A stretch of 64,000 bases of DNA from Mycobacterium ahvazicum (GTDB taxonomy: Bacteria > Actinomycetota > Actinomycetes > Mycobacteriales > Mycobacteriaceae): the NCBI RefSeq assembly GCF_900176255.2, contig NZ_FXEG02000002.1:2046001-2110000 (forward strand), read 5' to 3'. Position numbers and translations under genes: made by a program. Positions within the stretch are counted from its first letter, which is position 1, and each line of letters begins with the position of its first letter. This document shows positions 39,243 through 58,800 of this stretch, in pieces. The notes below the pieces were generated by a model. The model worked only from the letters and a program-made list of their open reading frames with translations, was not told the DNA's origin and ran no database searches.

Positions 39243-40073
39243 ATGGATTCAATGCTTGGGGGATTGCTTTCCCGGCTCGGCCGGATCCGTTTCACCGTGG
39301 GGTATGCCGCGGTGCTGCTTGCCGTGAGCTGCGCCATCCTGATGCTCGGCCAGCACGCGCACGACGTCATCGTCGCGCGTGCCAGCACCAACCTGCACAA
39401 CCTGGCGCACGGACACATCGGCACCCTGCTGGGCAGCGCGCTGGTCGTCGACGCCGGTCCGCTGTGGTTCTGGTTGCCTTTCCTGACCTGCCTGCTGGCG
39501 CTTGCGGAGCTGCATCTGCAGACCATCCGGTTGGTGATCGCGTTCGTGGTCGGACACATCGGCGCGACGTTGGTCGTGGCCGCCGCCCTTGCCTCCGCGG
39601 TCGAGTTCGGCTGGCTGCCGATATCGATCTCGCGGGCCAGCGACGTCGGGATGAGCTATGGCGCCCTGGCGGTGCTCGGCGCGATGACGGCCGCGATACC
39701 GCAGCGGTGGCGCCCGGCGTGGATCGGCTGGTGGATTTCGGCGGGCCTGGCCTCGGCGATCATCGGTGCCGACTTCACCGACGCGGGGCACACCGTCGCC
39801 GTGATCCTGGGTGTGCTCGTGTCCGCCCGGTTCCGTCAACCGATCCGCTGGACGCCGGTGCTGATCGCGATGCTGGTGGCGTCGTCCGGCTTCGGCTTCC
39901 TCGTCCTGGCTCACCACTGGGCAACGATGGCCGCGGCTCCGGTCTTCGGGTCGCTCGGCGCTTTCGCGGCGTACAAGCTCGCCCAGCTCAGGGCGTCGCG
40001 CAACCCGGCGCCGATCGTGGCGGCAGACGACGGGGAAGCGTCCACCGCGCTGCAGCCGGCCCTGGTCGGCTAA
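39243..40073 (+). CDS. rhomboid-like integral membrane protein, Rv1648-like
   Basis: A 276-residue protein with about six or seven membrane helices, orthologue by position of Rv1648. Three features recall rhomboid proteases: a histidine-rich loop NLHNLAHGHIGTLLGSALVV, a serine in GMSYGALAVLGA where rhomboids have GxSG, and a histidine in DAGHTVAVILG. The second glycine is displaced (GxSxG), so catalytic activity is uncertain. The C-terminal tail is cytoplasmic and polar. ATG at 39243, 48 bases after the cyclase, so the two may be co-transcribed. Confidence 0.8.
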   Translation: MDSMLGGLLSRLGRIRFTVGYAAVLLAVSCAILMLGQHAHDVIVARASTNLHNLAHGHIGTLLGSALVVDAGPLWFWLPFLTCLLALAELHLQTIRLVIAFVVGHIGATLVVAAALASAVEFGWLPISISRASDVGMSYGALAVLGAMTAAIPQRWRPAWIGWWISAGLASAIIGADFTDAGHTVAVILGVLVSARFRQPIRWTPVLIAMLVASSGFGFLVLAHHWATMAAAPVFGSLGAFAAYKLAQLRASRNPAPIVAADDGEASTALQPALVG

Positions 40074-40121
40074 TCCATCGCGGCCCGCCGAAGCGCGTTC
40101 AGTTCCCGGGCCTCGGTCACA

Positions 40122-41259
<1,138 letters not shown>

Positions 41260-41260
<1 letters not shown>

Positions 41261-43746
41261 TGCGCATTCCGTATAGCTGGCTGCGTGAGGTGGTTGCCGC
41301 CGGGGCGCCGGGCTGGGATGTCACCGCCGCCGATCTCGAGCAGACGCTGGTACGCATCGGTCACGAGGTCGAGGAAGTCCTCACCCTGGGACCGGTCGAA
41401 GGTCCGCTGACCGTGGGCCGGGTGTCCGCGATCGAGGAGCTCACCGAATTCAAGAAGCCGATTCGCGCATGCCTGGTCGACGTCGGCGAGGGTAAAGATC
41501 GTGGAATCATATGCGGCGCAACCAACTTCGCGGTAGGTGATCTGGTGGTGGTGGCGCTGCCCGGCACCACGCTGCCCGGTGGGTTCGCGATCACCGCCCG
41601 CAAGACCTACGGCCGTAGCTCCGACGGAATGATCTGCTCGGCGTCCGAACTCGGCTTGGGTGCAGACCATTCCGGAATTCTGGTGCTGCCGCCGGGAACC
41701 GCCGAGCCGGGCGCCGGCGGCGCCGAGGTGCTCGGGCTGGACGATGTGGTGTTCAACCTGGCCATCACGCCGGACCGCGGCTACTGCATGTCGGTGCGCG
41801 GCCTGGCCCGCGAGATCGCCTGCGCCTACGAGCTGAATTTCGTCGACCCGAGCGTCGTCAAGCCGCTGCCGGCCGACGGCGAGGCGTGGCCGCTGACCGT
41901 GCAGGCCGAGACCGGTGTGCAGCGGTTCGCGCTGCGCCCGGTCACCGGCATCGATCCGGCCGCGGTCTCACCATGGTGGCTGCAGCGCCGGCTGTTGTTG
42001 TGCGGCATCCGCGCGATGTCCCCGGCCGTGGACGTGACCAACTATGTGATGCTCGAACTCGGCCACCCGATGCACGCCCACGACCGCAACCGCATCACCG
42101 GGGGCTTCAAGGTGCGCTTCGCGCAGCCCGGCGAGACCGTCGTCACGCTGGATGACATTGAGCGCAAACTCGATCCGGCCGATGTGCTGATCGTCGACGA
42201 CGTCGCGACGACGGCGATCGGCGGCGTGATGGGCGCAGCGAGCACCGAGGTGCGCACCGACTCCACCGACGTGCTGCTGGAAGCCGCGGTGTGGGACCCG
42301 GCCGCCATTTCGCGCACCCAGCGGCGGCTGCACCTGCCCAGCGAGGCCGCGCGTCGTTACGAGCGCGCTGTCGACCCGGCCATTTCGGTGGCCGCGCTGG
42401 ACCGCTGCGCCGCGCTGCTGGCCGACATCACCGGCGGATTGGTGTCGCCGACCCTGACCGATTGGCGCGGGGATCCGCCGCGTGACGACTGGTCGCAACC
42501 GGCGATCCCGATTGCCGCCGACCTGCCGGACCGTTTCGCCGGTGTGGTGTACGCCGCGGGTACGACCACCCGGCGGTTGGCCCAAATCGGTGCCGCGGTA
42601 ACCGAAGACGGTGACACGCTGATCGTGACCCCGCCGAGCTGGCGGCCCGATCTGTTGCAGCCCGCCGACCTCGTCGAGGAGGTGCTGCGGCTGGAAGGTC
42701 TCGAGGTCATTCCGTCGCTGCTGCCGCCGGCGCCGGCCGGGCGGGGCCTGACGCGGGTGCAGAAGCGCCGCCGCGCGATCGGCAAGTCGCTCGCGCAGTC
42801 CGGGTATGTGGAGATCCTGCCGACCCCGTTCCTGCCGGCCGGTGTGTTCGACCTCTGGGGCTTACCGGCCGACGATCCGCGGCGCACCGCGACACGGGTG
42901 CTCAACCCGCTGGACGCCGATCGCCCGGAGCTGGCTACCACGCTGCTGCCCGGACTACTGGAAGCGTTGGGGCGCAATGTGTCCCGCGGCCTGGTGGACG
43001 TAGCGCTGTATGCCATCGCGCAGGTGGTGCGGCCGACCGAGCAGACGCGCGGCGTCGAGCTGATCCCCGTCCACCGCCGGCCGACCGACGCCGAGATCGC
43101 GACGCTGGACACATCGCTGCCCCGCCAGCCTCAGCATGTCGCCGCGGTGCTGGCCGGGCTGCGCGAACCGCGGGGCCCGTGGGGCCCCGGCCGTGCCGTC
43201 GACGCCGCCGACGCCCTGGAGGCGGTGCGAATCATTGCGCGCGCCAGCGCCATCGACGTCACCTTGCGTGCGGCACAGTACCTGCCGTGGCATCCCGGGC
43301 GCTGCGCCGAGGTAGTCGTCGCCGACACCGTCATCGGCCACGCGGGTCAACTGCATCCGGCGGTCATCGAGAAGTCGGGGCTGCCGAAGGGGACCTGCGC
43401 CCTGGAGCTCGACCTCGAAGCGTTGCCGATCACCGAGCTGTTGCCGGCGCCCAGGGTGTCCCCGTTCCCAGCCGTCTTCCAGGACGTCAGCCTGGTGGTG
43501 GCCGCACACGTGCCGGCCCAGGCGGTGGCCGATGCGGTGCGCGAGGGAGCCGGCGAGTTGCTGGAAGACATGCAGCTGTTCGACGTGTTCACCGGCCCGC
43601 AGATCGGCGAGAATCGCAAGTCGCTGACCTTCGCGCTGCGGTTCCGCGCCGCGGACCGCACGCTGACCGAGGACGACGCCAGCGCGGCCCGCGATGCCGC
43701 GGTGCGGCGCGCCGCCGAGGCCGTCGGCGCCGAAATGCGCGCCTAG
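41260..43746 (+). CDS. pheT: phenylalanyl-tRNA synthetase beta subunit
   Basis: The 828-residue beta subunit. Order: N-terminal tRNA-binding OB domain (residues about 40-155, [13 protein letters not shown]), the B3/4 editing domain (about 215-390, which removes Tyr from tRNA-Phe), B5 (about 400-475), a catalytic-like core, and the C-terminal FDX-ACB anticodon-binding domain ([12 protein letters not shown] to the end). The length matches mycobacterial PheT (831). It is co-translated with pheS. It ends 3 bases from the convergent stop of the cNMP-binding fragment. Confidence 0.98.
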
Positions 43747-43749
43747 GCT

Positions 43750-44616
43750 TCAGCTTTGGCTGACGGCCGCGCGCAGTTGCTCGCCGGGTAGTCGCCACAG
43801 CACGGTGCCCGGGGCGGCGGTGGCGGTGGCCGCGCGGGTCGCGCCCGGCCGCAACACGGCCACTTCGCCGAAGATCCTGCCCGGGCCCAGGGCGCGAATG
43901 CGTTCGCCGGCCCGGTCGAAGTCGACGCGCCCGTCGACGATGAAATACGCGTCGCGGGCGGGGTCGTTCTCGCCGAACACGACGGTGGCGGTGTCATACC
44001 CCTCGGTGGTCGCCGAGGCCGCCAGGTCGCGGATGGTTTCTGCGGGCAGCGCGGCCAATAGGGGTGCGCTCGCCAGCGCGGCGTCGCGGCCGTTCGCGGT
44101 CGCGGGCATGTTGGCTTGTCGCTCGGTGGACGCCGCGTCGATGGTCTGACCCGTCGGGTCGAAGCCGGTCAGCACCGTCAGGAATGCCCGTCGGGGGAGC
44201 ACCCACAGCCGGCAGTCGGACGTCGCGCGCACGGTAGCGCTGCGGGTGGTGTCGCGCAGCAGGGCGAGCTCGCCGAAGAAATCGCCCGCGGCCAGCGAGC
44301 GGACGTGGCGCCCGTCGACGCACACGTCGAGGGTGCCGGACTCGACGATGTAGAAGGAGTCGCCGTCCTCGCCTTGGTAGGTAACGACCCCGCCGGCGCC
44401 GACCTCTTCGCGGTGGATCTGAGTGGCGATGCGTTCCCGCAACACGTTGGTCAGCGGAGCGAACAGCTCGATCTCGTCGAGGGCACCCACCCGCTCACGG
44501 GTCGCCGCGACCCTGGCGTCGGTGCGCAGCAACGCACGCGCCACCGCCAGCATGGCCAACACCGTCAGCACTGCCAGCGCCAGCAGGCTGATGCGCAGCG
44601 ACCACCCCTGGGTCAC
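43750..44616 (-). pseudogene. C-terminal fragment of MFS/cNMP-binding fusion: two cyclic-nucleotide-binding domains
   Basis: A 288-codon frame carrying one last membrane helix (LRISLLALAVLTVLAMLAVA) and two cyclic-nucleotide-binding domains: the first around YQGEDGDSFYIVESG and AGDFFGELALLRDTTRSATV, the second around YFIVDGRVDF and RIFGEVAVLRPGATRAAT. Its apparent GTG start (44616) has no separate ribosome-binding site or gene boundary. Removing one unit of the 22-bp repeat directly upstream joins it in frame to the MFS gene (AMAAGAWAT + TRVTQGWSLR). It is therefore probably the tail of a single broken gene, although internal re-initiation at the GTG could still make this part. Confidence 0.85.
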
Positions 44617-45748
44617 GCGCGTCGTGGCCCACGCGCCCGCGGCTCGTGGCCCACGCGCCCGCGGCCATCGCGAACTGGCTCAGGCCTTCCACCGCCCCGA
44701 GCACCCGCCCGCCCGCGGACAACGGGATCAGACTTTGGATCTGCACCTGGCCGGCCATCATCACCAGGGCACTCCCGGCGCCGAACGCGATGGTGGAGGC
44801 GAGCACGACGGCATAGTGCGGAGCGGCCGCCATCAGCGTCAGGGCTGTGGCCATGACGGCCCCGGCGACGACGAACCACGGGCCCAGCCGCCGCTTGCCG
44901 ATCGCACCGAGCGCCACCCCGCCCAGCAATCCACCGCCGGCAATCAGCGCGGTCAGCACGCCGGGTCCGGCCTTTCCCCAGTGCAGCAGGTCGATGGCCA
45001 ACGGCACGACGAAGACTTCGCTCGCCGCCAGCATCAGAAAGGCCAGCGCGGTCACGACGACGATCGAACGCACGTGGGGTCCGGCGACGGTGCGGACCCC
45101 TTTGGCGGTTTCGCGCAGCGCATGCCGGGGACCATCGCCGGTGGCGCCGTGCAGGCGCGCCGCGACGTCCACCCGCACGGTCATTACCGCGGCCACGGCC
45201 CCCAGGGCGAAGACGGCGGAGACGCTGAGCGCCGCGGCGGGTGACGTGGAAGCCAGCATCAGGCCGCCCGCGACCGGCCCGATCAGGATTCCCATCTTGT
45301 CCGTGGTGCCCAGCGCCGCGTGCGCGCGAACCAGGTCCTGGGGTCGCTGGGTGATGGACGGCAGCAGCGCCGCGGTCGTCGGCCGCACGAACATGGTGGT
45401 GGTGCCTTCCACCCCGATCACCGCGACCAGGATGGACACCGCCGGGAAGAATGCCGCCGAGACCGCCGTGACCACAATCGACACCAAGCGCATCGCGAAC
45501 ACCCCGGTCAGGATGCGTTCGTGCGGATACTTGTCGATGACGTAGCCCAGCGCCGGCGACAGCAACGCGGCCGGCAGCACAGCGGCGACGCTGATGGCCC
45601 CGACCGCGCCCACCCCGGAGAGGGTGAACGCGTACACCGTGGTGACGGTGTACCACATCCACTCGGCGACCGTCGCCAGCAAGCGCCCCACCACGAGCCG
45701 CCGCAGCTTGGGGTTCCGCGACACGGACTCCGGGGTCTGCAGGCGCAC
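44495..45748 (-). pseudogene. N-terminal fragment of MFS/cNMP-binding fusion: MFS transporter, frameshifted
   Basis: About 370 residues of an MFS transporter (LRRLVVGRLLATVAEWMWYT, GYVIDKYPHERILTGVFAMR, with about eleven helices). The MFS homology ends at QFAMAAGAWAT; after the 22-bp tandem repeat the frame continues about 50 codons in unrelated sequence (VAAHRRQGRGDP) to a stop inside the next fragment. The start is probably the GTG at 45748 (VRLQTPESVS), with a GTG at 45787 as alternative. The frame stays open far upstream, but that part is antisense to argC and is not coding. The substrate is unknown; fusion to cNMP domains suggests cAMP gating. Confidence 0.85.
44622..44665 (-). repeat. 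perfect 22-bp tandem duplication causing a frameshift
   Basis: Bases 44622-44643 are repeated exactly at 44644-44665. Twenty-two is not a multiple of three, so the duplication shifts the frame between the MFS and cNMP parts of the gene. Deleting either unit restores one continuous frame. Confidence 0.95.
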
Positions 45749-45881
45749 CCATCCCACATACCCCCGCCGAGTAACGCCAACCTTCACGACAAACGAAGAC
45801 GAGACGCGAGTTGCAGCCGCGGGACGAGACGACGACCGCGTGTCATGGGCAAACCGGTGGTGAGCATGAATTTGCAATGAT

Positions 45882-48182
<2,301 letters not shown>

Positions 48183-48186
<4 letters not shown>

Positions 48187-49079
48187 CGGCGAACATCAAC
48201 ACCGACGAACTGTCCACTCACGTCAAAGCACAAGTGCTCGCCGAGGCGCTGCCCTGGCTCGTCCAGCTGCACGGCAAGATCGTCGTGGTCAAGTACGGCG
48301 GCAACGCGATGACCGACGAAGCACTGCGCCGGGCCTTCGCCGCCGACATGGCATTTCTGCGCAACTGCGGAATTCATCCCGTCGTCGTGCACGGCGGTGG
48401 CCCGCAGATCACCGCGATGCTGCGCCGGCTCGGCATCGACAAGGGTGACTTCAAGGGCGGATTCCGGGTCACCACACCGGAAGTGCTCGACGTCGCACGG
48501 ATGGTGCTGTTCGGACAGGTGGGCCGCGAACTGGTCAACCTGATCAACGCCTACGGTCCCTACGCCGTCGGCATCACCGGCGAGGACGCTCAGCTGTTCA
48601 CCGCGGTGCGGCGCAGGGTCACCGTCGACGGCGTGGCCACCGACATCGGCCTGGTCGGCGACGTCGACAAGGTCAACACCGCCGCGGTGCTGGATCTGAT
48701 TGCGGCGCGGCGCATTCCGGTGGTCTCGACACTGGCGCCGGACGCCGAGGGCGTGGTGCACAACATCAACGCCGACACCGCCGCGGCCGCGCTGGCCGAG
48801 GCGCTGGGCGCCGAAAAGCTGTTGATGCTCACCGATGTTGAGGGCCTGTACACCAGCTGGCCGGATCGCGATTCGCTGGTCAGCGAAATCGACACCGCCA
48901 CATTGGCGCAACTGCTACCCACTTTGGAGGCGGGCATGATCCCGAAGGTCGAAGCGTGTCTGCGGGCGGTCACCGCGGGCGTGCCCAGCGCTCACGTCAT
49001 CGACGGCCGGGTCAAGCACTGCGTGCTGGTCGAGCTGTTCACCCACGCCGGGACCGGCACCAAGGTGGTGGCGACGTGA
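48183..49079 (+). CDS. argB: acetylglutamate kinase
   Basis: Phosphorylates N-acetylglutamate and is the usual arginine-feedback point. The 298 residues show [19 protein letters not shown], and the nucleotide-binding [16 protein letters not shown]. An N-terminal helix (about residues 1-25), present in arginine-sensitive hexameric forms, is seen here. The ATG overlaps the argJ stop by 4 bases. A MIRU-like element separates it from argD. Confidence 0.97.
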
Positions 49080-49112
49080 CGACCCTTCGTGTCGCCGAGC
49101 GTGACACTCGGG

Positions 49113-49178
49113 AAGGTGGTGGCGCCGTGAGTCGCGCCGGCGACGATGCAGAACGCAGTGATGAGGAGGAGCGGCGCC

Positions 49179-49182
<4 letters not shown>
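49113..49182 (+). repeat. MIRU-like element at the argB-argD junction
   Basis: The junction contains the conserved mycobacterial interspersed repetitive unit core: GCGCCGGCGACGATGCAG, then GATGAGGAGGAGCGGCGCC, ending in the ATGA that forms the argD start. AAGGTGGTGGCG occurs both at the end of argB (about 49061) and again at 49113, a short direct duplication flanking the insert. MIRUs are known to sit between stop and start codons of operon genes. Confidence 0.75.
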
Positions 49183-51280
<2,098 letters not shown>

Positions 51281-51283
<3 letters not shown>

Positions 51284-51369
51284 CGCCGCGCCGCCGACGA
51301 TGCAGTGGGGGCACCCCCAGCCGCGCAGCGGCGAGGGGGACGAAGCGACGAGGAGGAGCGGCGCAATGA
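51281..51369 (+). repeat. MIRU-like element at the argF-argR junction
   Basis: It begins at the argF TGA and ends in the ATGA of argR. It shares CCGACGATGCAG and GACGAGGAGGAGCGGCGC with the argB-argD element. In addition it contains a GC palindrome GGGGGCACCCCC and the stretch CAGCCGCGCAGCGGCGAG in its middle. Both ends coincide with gene boundaries, the hallmark of MIRU insertion. Confidence 0.75.
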
Positions 51370-51860
51370 CGCGCAGCAGGGCCACCGCCGACATCACCCG
51401 GGCCGGGCGTCAGGCCCGCATCGTGGCGGTGCTGTCGTCCTCGTCGATCAGCAGCCAGAGCGAGCTGGCTGCCAGGCTGGCCGACGAGGGCATCGAGGTC
51501 ACCCAGGCCACGCTGTCGCGCGATCTCGAAGAGCTCGGCGCGGTGAAGCTGCGCGGCGCCGACGGCGGCGTCGGGGTCTACGTCGTCCCGGAGGACGGCA
51601 GTCCGGTGCGCGGCGTCGCCGGCGGCACCGCGCGCTTGTCGCGACTGCTGAGCGAGCTGCTGGTGTCCACCGATGCCAGCGCGAACCTCGCGGTGCTGCG
51701 CACTCCGCCGGGCGCAGCTGACTATTTGGCCAGCGCAATCGATCGCGCGGCGTTACCGTACGTCGTCGGCACCATCGCCGGAGACGACACTCTGTTCGTG
51801 GCCGCCCGGGAGCCGATGACCGGCGCCGAGCTGGCCCGAACATTAGAACAGCTCAAGTAA
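51366..51860 (+). CDS. argR: arginine repressor
   Basis: A 164-residue ArgR: an N-terminal winged helix ([20 protein letters not shown] to [17 protein letters not shown]) and a C-terminal hexamerisation/arginine-binding domain with the GDDTLFVAA loop. It represses the arg operon when arginine is bound, presumably through the box before argC, and its position inside the operon makes a feedback loop. The ATG at 51366 follows the MIRU-derived GAGGAGGAG sequence; the frame is open 43 codons further upstream but only through argF and the repeat. Confidence 0.96.
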   Translation: MTRSRATADITRAGRQARIVAVLSSSSISSQSELAARLADEGIEVTQATLSRDLEELGAVKLRGADGGVGVYVVPEDGSPVRGVAGGTARLSRLLSELLVSTDASANLAVLRTPPGAADYLASAIDRAALPYVVGTIAGDDTLFVAAREPMTGAELARTLEQLK

Positions 51861-51877
51861 ACCTAGGAGATTGATTC

Positions 51878-54614
<2,737 letters not shown>

Positions 54615-54765
54615 CTTACGCCGCATAATCGGCGGTTTGCTGTGGCCATTCTCTCAGGTCAGGGCCTTATTGCGGCGGTGCTGGCACAAAAGGAATAAAC
54701 TTGCGGCTCGTAACCACAGGCTTGAACCCGTCGACCTGCATGTTCGTCACCAAGGGGTGGGACCA

Positions 54766-55827
54766 ATGAGCGTCATCGCAGGAGTATTCGGTGCGTTGCC
54801 GCCGTATCGCTATTCCCAACGAGAACTCACCGACTTCTTCCTCAGCATTCCCGGCTTCGAGGACTACGAGGACATCGTTCGGCAGCTGCACACCAGCGCC
54901 AAGGTCAACAGCCGCCATCTGGTCATCCCGCTGGAGCGTTATCCCCGGCTGACCGACTTCGGCGTCGCGAATCAGATCTACATCGACAATGCCGTTGAGC
55001 TGGGCAGCGAGGCGCTCGCCGGCGCGCTCGACGACGCCGGCCTGCAGCCACGCGACGTCGACGTGCTGTTCACGACCACGGTCACCGGGCTCGCGATCCC
55101 ATCCATCGACGCCCGGATCGCCGGTCGGCTCGGGCTGCGCGACGATGTGCGGCGGGTGCCGCTGTTCGGCCTGGGCTGCGTGGCCGGGGCGGCCGGTGTG
55201 GCCCGGCTGAACGACTATCTGCGCGGCGACCCGGACGGCGTGGCGGCCCTGATCTCGGTCGAACTCTGCTCGTTGACCTACCCGGGGTACAAGCCCTCGC
55301 TGGCCGGTCTGGTCGGCAGCGCCCTGTTTGCTGACGGCGCCGCATCCGTGGTTGCCGTCGGTGCGGACCGCGCGGCGGCGATCGGCGCCGGCGGCCCGGA
55401 CGTCCTGGATTCGCGCAGTCATCTCTACCCCGATTCGCTGCGCACCATGGGCTACGACGTCGGCACCGAAGGGTTCGAGCTGGTGCTGTCCAAGGACGTC
55501 GCGGCCGTCGTCGAGCAGTACATCGAAGACGACGTCACCGGTTTCCTGGGGGCGCACGGGCTGACCGCGACCGACGTCGGCGCCTTTGTCAGCCACCCCG
55601 GGGGCCCCAAGGTCATCGAGGCGATCACCGCGGCACTCAGCCTGCCGCCGGACGCCCTGGAACTCACCTGGCGATCGCTCGGCGAGATCGGCAACCTCTC
55701 GTCGGCGTCGGTGCTGCACGTGCTGCGTGACACCATTGCCAAGAAACCGCCCAGCGGAAGCCCGGGTCTGATGCTCGCGATGGGGCCCGGTTTCTGCTCG
55801 GAGCTCGTCTTGCTGCGCTGGCACTGA
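54766..55827 (+). CDS. pks10: type III polyketide synthase (chalcone synthase-like), Pks10 orthologue
   Basis: A 353-residue type III PKS, same length as M. tuberculosis Pks10 (Rv1660). The catalytic triad appears intact: Cys in [12 protein letters not shown], His in [10 protein letters not shown] and Asn in [11 protein letters not shown]. It extends acyl-CoA starters with malonyl-CoA units without an ACP. In M. tuberculosis Pks10 and Pks7 have been linked to phthiocerol dimycocerosate production. The ATG at 54766 gives [18 protein letters not shown]; a TAAACT box at about 54694 may be its -10. pks7 starts 36 bases after its stop, so the two are probably co-transcribed. Confidence 0.95.
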   Translation: MSVIAGVFGALPPYRYSQRELTDFFLSIPGFEDYEDIVRQLHTSAKVNSRHLVIPLERYPRLTDFGVANQIYIDNAVELGSEALAGALDDAGLQPRDVDVLFTTTVTGLAIPSIDARIAGRLGLRDDVRRVPLFGLGCVAGAAGVARLNDYLRGDPDGVAALISVELCSLTYPGYKPSLAGLVGSALFADGAASVVAVGADRAAAIGAGGPDVLDSRSHLYPDSLRTMGYDVGTEGFELVLSKDVAAVVEQYIEDDVTGFLGAHGLTATDVGAFVSHPGGPKVIEAITAALSLPPDALELTWRSLGEIGNLSSASVLHVLRDTIAKKPPSGSPGLMLAMGPGFCSELVLLRWH

Positions 55828-55863
55828 TGCGAGCGTATGGATCCTGGCTCGTCTCGTAGCCCC

Positions 55864-58800
55864 ATGAATAGCACTCCTGATGAGCTGATCAAGGCGCTGC
55901 GCGCGTCGCTCAAGGAAAGCGAGCGGCTGAAGCGGGAGAACCGCGAGTACCTGGCGTTGCTCACCAAGGAAGCGACTGAGCCGGTTGCCATCGTCGGGAT
56001 GGCCTGCCGGTATCCGGGCGGGGTGGACTCACCAGAAGCCCTGTGGGACATAGTGTCCGAAGGCCGCGACGTCGTCACCGACTTCCCGGCCGACCGCGGC
56101 TGGGATCTGGCCGAGTTGTTCGACCCCGACCCCGACGCGACCGGCAAGTCGTACAACCGCTGCGGTGGATTCCTTTCCGACGTCGCCGATTTCGACGCCG
56201 CGTTCTTCGGGATCGCGCCGAGCGAGGCCCTGGCGATGGATCCTCAGCAACGCTTGCTGCTTGAGGTGTCGTGGGAGGCGTTGGAGCGGGCCGGGATTGA
56301 CCCGATCACGCTGAAAGGATCGGCCACGGGCGTGTTCGTCGGTATCTTCCACGGTTCGTACGGCGGTCAGGGCCGCGTCCCGGGGGATCTGGAGCGGTAC
56401 GGCTTGCGCGGTTCGACGCTGAGTGTCGCGTCGGGCCGGGTCGCGTATTCGCTGGGCCTGGAGGGCCCGGCGGTATCGGTGGACACGGCGTGCTCGTCGT
56501 CGCTGGTGGCGTTGCATCTGGCGGCGCGTTCGCTGCGCTCGGGTGAGTGCGATGCCGCGCTGGTCGGCGGCGTGACCGTGATGGCCACCCCCGCGATGTT
56601 CGTGGAATTCAGCCGCCAGCGGGCGCTGTCGGCCGATGGTCGGTGCAAGGCGTATGCCGGTGCGGCCGACGGAACCGGCTTCTCCGAGGGCGTCGGCGCG
56701 CTGGTGCTGGAGCGGCTGGCCGACGCGCGGCGGCTGGGTCACCGGGTGCTGGCCGTGGTGCGGGGTTCCGCGGTGAATCAGGACGGCGCGTCCAACGGGC
56801 TGGCGACCCCCAACGGCCCGGCCCAGCAGCGGGTGATCCGGGCGGCGCTGCAGAGTGCCCGATTGGGCACCGCGGACGTGGATTTGGTGGAGGGCCACGG
56901 GACCGGCACCACGCTGGGCGATCCCATCGAAGCCCAGGCGATCCTGGCGACCTACGGCCAGGATCGGCCGGCCGATCGGCCGTTGTGGCTGGGCTCGATC
57001 AAGTCCAACATGGGCCACACGTCGGCGGCGGCGGGCGTGGCCGGGGTGATCAAGATGGTGCAGGCGATGCGGCACGGCGTGATGCCCCAGACGCTGCACG
57101 TGGATGTGCCTACGCCGCATGTGGATTGGTCGGCGGGCGCGGTGTCGTTGCTGACCGAGCAGCGGTCGTGGCCCGCGCTGGATCGGCCGCGCCGCGCGGG
57201 GGTGTCGTCGTTCGGGATCAGCGGCACCAATGCGCACGTGATCCTGGAACAGGCTCCGGTGGTGGAAAGCGTTGCGGCTGAAAGCGATATGCCGGTGGCC
57301 CCATGGGTGTTGTCTGCCCGGTCGCCCGAGGCGCTGGTAGGTCAGGCGCGCCGACTGCTGGCACACGTGCAGGCCGATCCGCGGCTCGGCATCGCCGACG
57401 TGGGGTGGTCGCTGGCGTCGACGCGCTCGGCGTTCGATCATCGGGCCGTGGTAGTCGGTGCCCGCGACGAGCTGATGGCCGGGCTGGCCGGCCTGGCGGC
57501 GGGGGAGCCGGGCGTCAACGTCGTGGCGGGGCGTGCGCAGGCCGTGGGCAAGACGGTGTTCGTGTTTCCCGGCCAGGGCTCGCAGTGGGTCGGCATGGGG
57601 GCCCAATTACTGGACACCGCACCGGTATTCGTCGAGCAGTTGAACCGGTGCGAGAAGGCGCTCGGCGAGTACGTCGAGTGGTCCCTGATCGATGTGATCC
57701 GCGGCGCCGCGGGTGCCCCGGGGCTGGATCGGGTCGACGTGGTGCAGCCGGTGCTGTGGGCGATGATGGTGTCGCTGGCCGAATTATGGCGCTCGATGGG
57801 TGTGCGGCCCGACGCGGTCATCGGCCACTCGCAGGGCGAGATCGCGGCGGCCTACGTGGCCGGTGCGCTGTCGCTGGAGGACGCGGCCCGGGTGGTGGCG
57901 CTGCGCAGCCGGCTGCTGGTGCAACTGTCGGGCGCCGGGGGCATGGTCTCGCTGGCGTGCGGCCAGGACCAGGCGCACGAGCTGTTGGCGCCCGCCGGAG
58001 ATCGCCTGAATATCGCTGCGGTCAACGGCGTTTCGGCCATCGTCGTTTCCGGAGAGGTCGACGCCCTCGAGGAGTTGATGCGCCGTTGTGAAGGTGCCGG
58101 TGTGCGAGCCCGCCGGATCGACGTCGACTACGCCTCGCATTCGGCGCAGGTCGACGCGATTCGTGAGCCGCTTGCCCAGGCCCTGGTCGGCATTGAGCCC
58201 CGATCGTCCTCGATCACCTTCTTCTCCACCGTCACCGGTGAGCCCCTCGACACTTCGGCGCTGAACGCCGATTACTGGTACCGCAGCATCCGCCAGACCG
58301 TGCAATTCGCGCCGGCGGTGCGCACCGCCGGCGAGGCCGGCTTTCGGGTGTTCATCGAATCCAGCCCGCATCCGGTGTTGGTTGCCGGCATCGAAGGCAC
58401 GGTTGCCGACGATGCCTTCGTCATTCCGTCGCTGGGCCGCGACGACGGCGGGCTGGACCGGTTCTGGTTGTCCGCGGGACAGGCGCACGCCGCCGGTGTG
58501 ACGGTGGATTGGCGCCCCGTGTTCTCCGGTGCCCACCAGGTGCAGTTGCCGACGTACGCCTTCCAGGGCCGACGATTCTGGTTGCCCCCCATGGGCATTG
58601 GTGGCGGCGATCTCGGTGGATTGGGATTGGCCGGAACCGAGCACGGCTTGCTGGGTGCCGTGGTGCAGCGGCCCGATTCCGGCGCGGTGGTGCTGACCGG
58701 TCGACTGTCGCTGTCCGCCCAGCCGTGGCTGGCCGATCACGCGGTCGCCGGGGTGGTGTTGTTCCCCGGCGCCGGGTTCGTGGAGCTGGCGTTGCGGGCC

